NCBI GenBank assembly: GCA_016342645.1
Contig: JAEINX010000017.1
Coordinates: forward strand, 1 to 47,647
Origin: Bacteroidales bacterium
Lineage (GTDB): Bacteria > Bacteroidota > Bacteroidia > Bacteroidales > JAEINX01
Direction of reading: 5' to 3'
Length of the DNA: 47,647 bases
Below, one piece after another: positions 1 to 7,131 of the stretch (positions are counted from its first letter, which is position 1; each line of letters begins with the position of its first letter). A model generated the notes under the pieces. It saw nothing but the letters and a program-made list of their open reading frames with translations. It ran no database searches and had not been told where the DNA came from. Position numbers and translations under genes: made by a program.

Positions 1-1619
1 CAATTCCCCATAAATTCTGCATTTTCAATATCAACATTTTGTAAATATGCAGCATTTGTCATAATTATAGATGCATTATTAACTTCAACAGTTCCATTGA
101 GCAATATTCCACCGGTCAATTTCAGGGTATTTCCCTCCTGTATGATAAGATTCTTATCATTCAAAATTATTTGAGTTCCAACAAATTCAACGTCTGTATT
201 AAAATAAATATTTGTATTATTGTTAGAATTGAAATAAGTTCCGGAAAATGAATTACCGGCTCCACATGATATATATTGTTCTGAAGAACCAATTAAATCC
301 GTTGTATTATTATTCCACACCCCGGCTTGAGTAATATCTCCTTTTGCATGCACATATAAATAATAATTAGAAGCATCTGTAATTGTTCCCTCATTATTTA
401 TATAAGTATTTACAGTTATAGTAGCAGGATAATTAGTATTTTTTAATGATCCATTTGGAGTTACTATTAAACTATTACAGGTGTTTCCACTTGTATGAAC
501 CGGCCCTTGCAAGACTACATTGTCATATACATCGGGTACAACGCCAGCCACCCAAGTCCATGTGCTATCCCATGGGCCTCCGGCTGAAGTTGAATATATT
601 TGTAATATTTCTTCAGTAGAAAAACTCCAAACAATACCAACGGTTGAATTACTGTGGTCATCGTTAGCAACAATTTTCCAGAAATATTCAGTATTATTTT
701 CTAATGTTCCCGGATTATAAGTTGTTTGAGTTTGTCCTGAAATAACAAGTGTTGGATTTGTTCCAGTTCCAAAATAAACATCATAAGTTAAGGGGTCTCC
801 TTCGGGATCAGAACAAATCCACGAAAGATTTACTTCTACGGATTGATTTCCTGCTCCATCCTCAGGATTAGGAGAAGATGGAGGATTAGGGGGTTGGTTT
901 ATGGGTGTAGTTTCATCCTTTAAGCAACGAATAGCATAGGCAAAATCTTTATTGTCCTTTTCACGTCTCGTGTTATCAAGAGTATAATATGAACCCCTTG
1001 CCCAAGCTAATTCATTGTCATAATTTTTAGAAGTCCAAAAGACGAAGTATTTTTCCAAATTTTCAAATACCGCATAGTGACTCCTGTAACCATTAGGAAG
1101 AGCATAGAAACCGTAAAGATTTGTTCCATTGTTTCCGGAGAACCAACCACTTGTCGATTTTAAATTTTTACCGGCATCAAAACCTCTGTATCCACTTGTG
1201 CTCCATATCGGGTCTCCAATTGAATATTGGCTGTCGGCAAAACCTTCTAAAATTTTCCATTCATCATCGGTAGGAATATACCAACCCGAGGGGCAAATAC
1301 CCTGAACACCTGAAGTAGTTGTATATTGCATTAATTCATCCCATTGGTATAAACCTCCGTATTGAGTGCAATTTGAGGGGTCATTATTATAACAATATTT
1401 TTCAATGATGCCGTTATCAGTCATTTCATCGACATTTTGTATCATTGATCCGATATTCAGATTTTCGGACATCCAGCATTGTTCGCCAATTAGTACCGAG
1501 TTGTAAGTTTTTCCATCACGAGGATCGGTAAAAGAATCGCCGCAATTAAAATCTTTTTGTGCAAAAATATTTGCAACAAAAAACATTGTAATTAGTAAAG
1601 TAGTAGTAAACTTTCTCAT
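1..1619 (-). CDS. FISUMP/Fn3-domain secreted protein (C-terminus beyond the left edge)
   Basis: The reading frame is open from an ATG at 1619 to the window edge, giving 539 codons with no stop. Residues 1-20 form a signal peptide (MRKFTTTLLITMFFVANIFA). About residues 30-235 match the Fibrobacter succinogenes major paralogous (FISUMP) domain: DGKTYNSVLIGEQCWMSENL near 35-54, then CPSGWYIPTDDEW near 109-121 and a terminal AIRCLKD. A linker NQPPNPPSSPNP leads into a fibronectin-III-like domain (about 248-336, ending WSFST). The rest, rich in N, T and G, looks like beta-helix or stacked-strand repeat. The protein is probably exported and surface bound; a T9SS tail would be expected beyond the edge but cannot be seen. 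No enzymatic residues are recognised. The domain call is firm, the function unknown. Confidence 0.85.
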   Translation of the reverse strand, partial: MRKFTTTLLITMFFVANIFAQKDFNCGDSFTDPRDGKTYNSVLIGEQCWMSENLNIGSMIQNVDEMTDNGIIEKYCYNNDPSNCTQYGGLYQWDELMQYTTTSGVQGICPSGWYIPTDDEWKILEGFADSQYSIGDPIWSTSGYRGFDAGKNLKSTSGWFSGNNGTNLYGFYALPNGYRSHYAVFENLEKYFVFWTSKNYDNELAWARGSYYTLDNTRREKDNKDFAYAIRCLKDETTPINQPPNPPSSPNPEDGAGNQSVEVNLSWICSDPEGDPLTYDVYFGTGTNPTLVISGQTQTTYNPGTLENNTEYFWKIVANDDHSNSTVGIVWSFSTEEILQIYSTSAGGPWDSTWTWVAGVVPDVYDNVVLQGPVHTSGNTCNSLIVTPNGSLKNTNYPATITVNTYINNEGTITDASNYYLYVHAKGDITQAGVWNNNTTDLIGSSEQYISCGAGNSFSGTYFNSNNNTNIYFNTDVEFVGTQIILNDKNLIIQEGNTLKLTGGILLNGTVEVNNASIIMTNAAYLQNVDIENAEFMGN

Positions 1620-1777
1620 AATCTTAAGTTTATAAATTTATAGTATTTAAGTACATTTAATAAAAAATAATTAATTAATCTCAGTAAAAGTACTGGTTAT
1701 CTTTCAGTTAATGATAGGGAAATGTAAAAGCGGTAAGAGAAGATTTAGATTCGGTATGAATTTTTTTAAATTCGGTT

Positions 1778-2524
1778 TTAAATCATGTCCAAAAGTTTAA
1801 GAAAACTTTCTTTCTTTCGTCTTGAAACCGGTAAGGATGAGTTGTCTTTCATTACAACAGTACCACCTTCGGTTTTGCTGTAATGATCAATATATTTTAA
1901 GTTAATTAAATTCGATTGATGGATTCTATAAAATCCAAACCCGTCAAGCATATCTTCGTATTCTTTAAGGTTTCTTGATACAAGAATTTTCTTTCCATTC
2001 AAAAGATAAAAATTAGTATAACCTGCATCAGATTCACATCTTATTATATCATTTGTATTTACGATGAAAATACTTTCGGCGGTTTTGAGAATAAGTTTTT
2101 TGTTTTCAGATGCCGAGTTTTCAAGATTTGCAAATAATGCATTAAGTTTTAAATTTATATTTTCCTGCTCGACTAGTTTATATGCTTTATTGATTGCATC
2201 GAATAATTTTTGTGGATCGACAGGTTTGAGAATATAATCAATGGCAGAAAATTCAAATGCCCTTACTGCATATTCTTCATAAGCTGTAATAAAAATTATC
2301 TTAAAATTCAGCTTGTCAAGTTTTTTCAGAAGATCAAAACCCGATCCATCGGGCATATTTATATCAAGAAGTACAATGTCGGGATTATATTTTGAAATAG
2401 CTTTTATACCTGTATCTACATTTTCGGCTTCAGCAACAAGGCTTATGTTTTGTGGACAGAATTTAAGTATGTCGGCAATACTTTTTCTTGTCCTGGCTTC
2501 ATCATCTATGATAATTATTTTCAT
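1778..2524 (-). CDS. LytTR-family response regulator
   Basis: A 248-residue LytR/AlgR-type regulator. The receiver domain (1-120) has the acidic pair DD at 7-8, the phosphoacceptor D54 (VLLDINMPDGSGF), T80 and K100 followed by P. The LytTR DNA-binding domain covers about 140-245 (ILKTAESIFIV, then FYRIHQSNLINL and LPVSRRKKESF). It is most likely the partner of the propeller sensor kinase at 3152-6979: both are on the minus strand and LytS-type kinases act on LytTR regulators. A toxin-antitoxin pair lies between them, which is unusual for a cognate pair. It ends 158 bp before the FISUMP gene start, so control of that gene is possible but not shown. Confidence 0.93.
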   Translation of the reverse strand: MKIIIIDDEARTRKSIADILKFCPQNISLVAEAENVDTGIKAISKYNPDIVLLDINMPDGSGFDLLKKLDKLNFKIIFITAYEEYAVRAFEFSAIDYILKPVDPQKLFDAINKAYKLVEQENINLKLNALFANLENSASENKKLILKTAESIFIVNTNDIIRCESDAGYTNFYLLNGKKILVSRNLKEYEDMLDGFGFYRIHQSNLINLKYIDHYSKTEGGTVVMKDNSSLPVSRRKKESFLKLLDMI

Positions 2525-2544
2525 ATTGCAAAAAAAATTTTGTT

Positions 2545-2826
2545 TTAAACATTTTTCAAATATGTTTTTAAATCTCTGTGATAGTTTTGGTGAAATCCGA
2601 TCATAATTAATTCGAGAAGGTTTTTTGAGTAACGGTAAGCCAAAAGATATTGTGAATTCCCAAGTTTAAATTTATGAACGAGAACATCTTTTAAATCTCC
2701 CTTTTTTTGTTCACCAATATCCGGGTTTTTAATAATCTCTCTGACTACTTCATCCAAAATAGCTTTATGTGCTTTTGTGAATTTTTTCACTTTCTTTTGG
2801 AATGATCGCGATTGTATTACTTTCAT
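2545..2826 (-). CDS. RelE/ParE-family toxin
   Basis: A 93-residue basic protein with the RelE/YafQ-like fold signature: an N-terminal helix-rich part (FQKKVKKFTKAHKAIL), a central GDLKDVLVHKFKLGN, then YLLAYRYSKNLLELIMIGFH and a terminal HQNYHRDLKTYLKN like the conserved HENFYRDLK ending of this family. By family it would be a ribosome-dependent mRNA endonuclease or a gyrase poison; which one cannot be told from sequence. It begins 6 bp after the ParD-like antitoxin stop, in the usual antitoxin-first order. It stops 20 bp before the response-regulator start, so read-through from the TA promoter could also transcribe the regulator. Confidence 0.85.
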   Translation of the reverse strand: MKVIQSRSFQKKVKKFTKAHKAILDEVVREIIKNPDIGEQKKGDLKDVLVHKFKLGNSQYLLAYRYSKNLLELIMIGFHQNYHRDLKTYLKNV

Positions 2827-2832
2827 TTATCC

Positions 2833-3051
2833 TTAATCAAATGTGTATTCGGAAAACTCATTTTGTTCAAGTTCTTCTATTCCCAAAAGAATGTCCTTTA
2901 TCAGGCTGTAAGTCAAATCCGGATTTTCTTCTGCACATTTTCCAATTTTCGCCCAATGTTCAATTTGTCCGGTAAGTGAGCGTTTGTCAACCCTACTGAA
3001 AAGTCTGGCTTCTTTTACTAATTTACTTGATATTCTAACTGCTGTTGCCAT
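2833..3051 (-). CDS. ParD-like antitoxin
   Basis: A 72-residue protein of the ParD-like antitoxin type. It opens with MATAVRISSKLVKEARLFSR, a ribbon-helix-helix-like N-terminus, followed by SLTGQIEHWAKIGKCAEENP and an acidic C-terminus (IEELEQNEFSEYTFD) that would wrap the toxin. It precedes the RelE-like toxin by 6 bp. Its own promoter and an inverted repeat lie directly upstream (3077-3108), the usual autoregulated arrangement. The chosen start is the ATG at 3051, which follows the promoter by about 20-25 nt. Residues 1-20 also resemble the MetJ/Arc beta-strand used for DNA contact. Confidence 0.85.
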   Translation of the reverse strand: MATAVRISSKLVKEARLFSRVDKRSLTGQIEHWAKIGKCAEENPDLTYSLIKDILLGIEELEQNEFSEYTFD

Positions 3052-3071
3052 AAAAATAACTCTTAAGTTTT

Positions 3072-3108
3072 AATTGCAAATATAAATAAAAAATTGCATT
3101 TTGCAATT
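3072..3108 (-). promoter_or_regulatory. Promoter and operator of the ParD/RelE module
   Basis: Read on the minus strand there is a perfect Bacteroidota -7 box TATATTTG (3077-3084), with ATTG (3104-3107) 19 nt upstream as the -33 element. Overlapping the -33 element is an inverted repeat AATTGCA-ttt-TGCAATT (3092-3108). A third half-site AATTGCA is at 3072-3078, beside the -7 box. This is what an autorepressing antitoxin operator would look like. The leader to the ATG at 3051 is about 20 nt. Confidence 0.6.
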
Positions 3109-3151
3109 GTAGATAATAATTAAAAACTTTGTTTTATTGAAAGGCTTATAC

Positions 3152-6100
3152 TTAAAGTTTCCGAAATGGAATAATAAATTTCACTTTTGTTCCATTTACT
3201 TTCCCATCATCATCTTTAATATCATTAATTTCCATAATAAACTGTTTTTTCTTCAATCCTTTATTGAAAATATCTAACCTTTCGTTGGCAATTATTGTTG
3301 CAAGTGATGTATGATTTTTAGATTTCTCGTTTTCCAACTTCCTTGAGGCTTTTATGCCAATTCCATTGTCTTGAATGATTAGCAAAATTGAATTTTTTTC
3401 GGGCATCAACGTACAACTTATTGAAATAAATCCTTTGCCTTTCAAATGTTTAATTCCATGTTCAATTGAATTTTCAATAAAGGGCTGTGCAAGCATAGGT
3501 GGGATTTGAATCAAATCGGTTTGAATTAACGGATCAATATTAAGCTTGTAATCAAATTTATTATCATACCTGAGTTGTTGTAAATCAAGATAATTTTGCA
3601 GAGTTTTAATTTCTTTTTCAATAGTGATGAATTCCTCCCTCGAATTATATAGAATTGACCTAATCAATTCGGCAAAACGCGAAAGATAAGACCCGGCTTC
3701 AAGAGGATTATTCTCGAAAATAAAACTTTGAATTGAGCTTAGAGAATTGAAAATAAAGTGAGGATTCATCTGCGATCGCAATAATTTTTGCTCAAGCAAT
3801 TGAAACTGATTTTTTTCAATTATTTTCTTTTCTCTATATTTAACTATGATTATGATGATAATGAATAGAAAAAGTACTTCGAGAATTATGAACCATATCG
3901 TTTTCCAAAATGGAGGTTTTATGATAAGATCGATAAATGTAGTGCTCTCACTCCATGTTCCATCTCCGTTTGAACCCCTAAGTTTAAACCTGTAATTGCC
4001 TGGGTCTATATTAGTATATTTTGCGGTACGATTTACCGCATCTGTAAAAATCCAATCTTTGTCTGCATTTTCAAGTTTATAGGCATATTGAATGTGTTCG
4101 GGATTTGAGAAATCAAGAGCAGTGTATTCGAAAGAAAAATAATTTTCATTATATTTAAGTTCAATTGGTTTGGAATGTGTTGTATCAATATCTTTTTCCT
4201 CGTCAAACACGCTGAACGCGGTAATTGCTAATTTAGGTGGCTTGTTATTTATGAAAAGTTTTGACGGATCACATACATTTATACCGTTCTTACCACCAAA
4301 CAGAAGCTCCCCAGATTTTAATTTACAGTTTGCATTTGTAAACTCATTATCCTGAAGCCCGTCTTTTTCATAATAGTTTTGAAAAGTTTTATTTACAGGA
4401 TCAAACACACTTAATCCGTTTAAGGTTGCAATCCAAAGCATTCCATCCTCATCTTCCTGAATACTCATTACTCCGTTATCGGCCAAACCATCGGTTTCGG
4501 TAAAATGAATAAATGAATCGGAATCCTGATTGTATTTATTTAATCCATGGCCGCCAATCCATACTGTTCCAATTTTATCAATATAAATGCAATTAACAAG
4601 ATCGCCCCAAAATGAATTATCATTATTTAAATCACTATTAAATTGCTTAACTTTCTGAGTTAGGGGATCAATTTGATTTAAACCCTTATCAGTTGTTCCT
4701 ACCCAGATTTTCCCATTCTCATCTTCTGCAATACACTTAATTAAGTGTGAAGATAAATACTGCCTTGGGTCAAAAACAAAAGCATCAAATTTCTCAGTTC
4801 CGATATTTAATTCACAAAAGCCTTTTTCAGTTCCTAACCATAATTGATTGGGAGGAACAAATGCCATTGACCAAATTGTATCACTGATTAATCCCTGATG
4901 TGATTTTACGGAATAGGAATGAATTACTTTGTTATCCCGAATTCTGAACAAGCCTTTAAATGTTCCTATCCAGATATCACCTTCTTGGTCAATAACTTTA
5001 CTTATAACGGTATCTATTTTATAATTTGATTTTTGAAAAGGTATTTCGAGATTAGAACTCAGGAAAGATAATTCAGGAAAATTATTTACAGGGATAATGG
5101 AAATATAAGGATTGTTTTGTTTATGAAAAACCCCCTTGTTGGTTTGGAACCACACATCTCCATTATGGGCGTTATAAATTTTAAGAATTCGATTAAAATC
5201 ATAAGATGAATAATTGTTTTTTAAATAGTTTGCGATCTTTTTAGTCTTAGGATTTAGAGCAATAAAAATAGATTGATTTTGTAATCCAATCCAAACATAG
5301 TCCCCATCAAATGCTAAATTTTTTATTGGGCCCGATGGAAAAATATTTTTTATCAGATAGGTTTGGTCCTTAAAAGTCCCCCTTTTTTTATCAAATTGGT
5401 ATAAACCTTGTGCTCCCCATATTCCAAGCCAGAAATTCCCCTTACTGTCCTCAAAAATATCATTATACCAATCGGCTTTAAATGAGTTTTTTAAAAAGGA
5501 ATATGATTTAACAGCATGAGTAACTGGATTTATAATATTAAATCCTCTCCCCGACCATTGTCCTGCCCAGACATCTCCATCAGTATCTTGAGCTAATACT
5601 GAAATTCTGTTTGAATTTATTTTATTTTTACCTTGTTTTGAATAATTATAACAATCGTTTTTAATGAAATCATCATTCATGCAATCAATCCCTGAATTAT
5701 CGGTTCCAATCCAAATCTCATCGGTTTTAAGCTGCAATAATGCTGTAGTATTTGAAGAAATCGGTGTACGTTCATCACCGGTAATGTGGTAAATATGCCT
5801 GAATTTATTTTTTGAGGGTTTGTAAATACTAATCCCCTCAATTGTCCCTATCCAAACATTTTGTGCATTATCAATGTATATTTTGTTTATATGATCATGG
5901 ATCAGAGAGTTGGGATTATTGTCATTTTTATTCATAAAAGTAAAAGAATAATTCAATAAATCATAAACATATATACCGGCTCCTGTACCAAACCATAGTT
6001 TTTTATTTTTGTCTTCAACTATACTAAAAGTTGAAGTTGGAAATATTTTAGTAAAGATTTCTGTTTTTGTATTTAAAGTATAGAGTCCATCAATACCTGC

Positions 6101-6979
6101 CAGCCACATTTTATCATGGGAATCAAGAAAATATTTTGCAACATCATTTTCTCGTTTTTTGGTGGAATCGTTTTCGTCTGACATATAGATATAAAATTGA
6201 TCGGTTTTAGGATCAAAACTGTAAATTCCCATAAATCGGCCACCAAGCCATAAAATACCGTTTTTATCTTTATATAAGTCATGGTAGAAATATGTATCCG
6301 CCATTGTAGGTACTTGGTGATGATATATTGTTGATGTTTTCAGCAGACAATTATATTTAATCAGTTCACCCTTAACAGTTTCTATCCATAAAATATTATT
6401 TTCATCAGGTAAGATGGCTCTGATGTAATTGTTTATCTCAACCAAATCGCCATCATCATTTTTGCGAGCAACATTTTCAAACGAATCATTATTTCGGTTA
6501 TATAAATTGAGGCCCTTGCGGGTTCCTATCCATAATCCCCCACCTGAATCTTCTTTCAAGCAAGTAACAAGATTATCTGCGATTGAAGCAGAATCTTCGG
6601 CAAAGTGTTTATATTGTTTTATTTTGTAGCCATCGTAACGATTTAGGCCATCAATAGTTGCAATCCATAAGAAGCCATAATTGTCTTGTAGAATATCAAG
6701 AATATAATTACTGCTTAGTCCATTTTTTTTGGTCAGACGATCGAATTTTATATATGGATCCTCCGTTATTAAGGTTTTATTGTTTGTAAGCTTCTCTTCT
6801 TGATTTATTTTATTTTCAGTGATTTTTATTGATTGTTCAGCTTCCATAGAAAGTAAACTTAGAATAGCTTTGTTTGAATTTTCATATGCTCCAAGAGTCA
6901 AAAAATTAAAAACCAGTAGAAAGACAAAGGCAACTCTTATAAATTTATATTCGCAAACAATAACTTTGAAATCTACCAT
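3152..6979 (-). CDS. Two-component propeller sensor histidine kinase (LytS-type)
   Basis: 1275 residues. A signal peptide or anchor at the N-terminus (VAFVFLLVFNFLTLG, about 16-31) is followed by some 14 or more reg_prop propeller strands, each with a W-I/L/V-G/A-T core (for example GFLWIATIDGLNRYDG, GGLWIGTRKGLNLY, GKIWVGTTDKGLNQI). These would form two seven-bladed propellers. A Y_Y_Y domain (near 925-1010) leads to one membrane helix at about 1025-1047, then a His_kinase domain with the phosphoacceptor H1074 in MNPHFIFNSL. The ATPase domain has FIENSIEHG and IQDNGIGI. Unlike Bacteroides hybrid sensors there is no receiver or AraC part at the C-terminus, so a separate regulator is needed; the LytTR gene at 1778 fits. 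The ligand is probably extracytoplasmic. Upstream is the long hairpin at 7060, which should insulate it from the surface-protein operon. Confidence 0.93.
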   Translation of the reverse strand: MVDFKVIVCEYKFIRVAFVFLLVFNFLTLGAYENSNKAILSLLSMEAEQSIKITENKINQEEKLTNNKTLITEDPYIKFDRLTKKNGLSSNYILDILQDNYGFLWIATIDGLNRYDGYKIKQYKHFAEDSASIADNLVTCLKEDSGGGLWIGTRKGLNLYNRNNDSFENVARKNDDGDLVEINNYIRAILPDENNILWIETVKGELIKYNCLLKTSTIYHHQVPTMADTYFYHDLYKDKNGILWLGGRFMGIYSFDPKTDQFYIYMSDENDSTKKRENDVAKYFLDSHDKMWLAGIDGLYTLNTKTEIFTKIFPTSTFSIVEDKNKKLWFGTGAGIYVYDLLNYSFTFMNKNDNNPNSLIHDHINKIYIDNAQNVWIGTIEGISIYKPSKNKFRHIYHITGDERTPISSNTTALLQLKTDEIWIGTDNSGIDCMNDDFIKNDCYNYSKQGKNKINSNRISVLAQDTDGDVWAGQWSGRGFNIINPVTHAVKSYSFLKNSFKADWYNDIFEDSKGNFWLGIWGAQGLYQFDKKRGTFKDQTYLIKNIFPSGPIKNLAFDGDYVWIGLQNQSIFIALNPKTKKIANYLKNNYSSYDFNRILKIYNAHNGDVWFQTNKGVFHKQNNPYISIIPVNNFPELSFLSSNLEIPFQKSNYKIDTVISKVIDQEGDIWIGTFKGLFRIRDNKVIHSYSVKSHQGLISDTIWSMAFVPPNQLWLGTEKGFCELNIGTEKFDAFVFDPRQYLSSHLIKCIAEDENGKIWVGTTDKGLNQIDPLTQKVKQFNSDLNNDNSFWGDLVNCIYIDKIGTVWIGGHGLNKYNQDSDSFIHFTETDGLADNGVMSIQEDEDGMLWIATLNGLSVFDPVNKTFQNYYEKDGLQDNEFTNANCKLKSGELLFGGKNGINVCDPSKLFINNKPPKLAITAFSVFDEEKDIDTTHSKPIELKYNENYFSFEYTALDFSNPEHIQYAYKLENADKDWIFTDAVNRTAKYTNIDPGNYRFKLRGSNGDGTWSESTTFIDLIIKPPFWKTIWFIILEVLFLFIIIIIIVKYREKKIIEKNQFQLLEQKLLRSQMNPHFIFNSLSSIQSFIFENNPLEAGSYLSRFAELIRSILYNSREEFITIEKEIKTLQNYLDLQQLRYDNKFDYKLNIDPLIQTDLIQIPPMLAQPFIENSIEHGIKHLKGKGFISISCTLMPEKNSILLIIQDNGIGIKASRKLENEKSKNHTSLATIIANERLDIFNKGLKKKQFIMEINDIKDDDGKVNGTKVKFIIPFRKL

Positions 6980-7020
6980 CGAAAATAAGCATAAATATTT
7001 ATACTTAAAAACGAATAAAT

Positions 7021-7121
7021 CAAAAAAATGTTTTTTAAAGAAAAATGAAATAAATAGCCGCTAAACTTGTCCGAATGGATACACTAAATAATATTAGCAT
7101 ATCCATTCGGACAAGTTTAGC
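7021..7121 (-). terminator. Long hairpin with U-rich flank, operon end
   Basis: A perfect 21-bp inverted repeat (7060-7080 with 7101-7121) can extend one more pair, followed after a 2-nt mismatch by 4 further pairs, leaving a 6-nt loop. It starts 11 bp after the stop of the T9SS protein at 7132. On the minus strand it is followed by U-rich sequence (7021-7059). It probably ends transcription of the surface-protein operon. A perfect stem this long is more than termination needs, so it may be a repeated palindrome or a mobile hairpin element. Confidence 0.6.
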
Positions 7122-7131
7122 AGCCTAAAAA

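Noticed and set aside
520-720. 66-codon plus-strand frame near the left edge
   Set aside because: It is antisense to the FISUMP/Fn3 gene, whose frame is continuous and carries clear domains.
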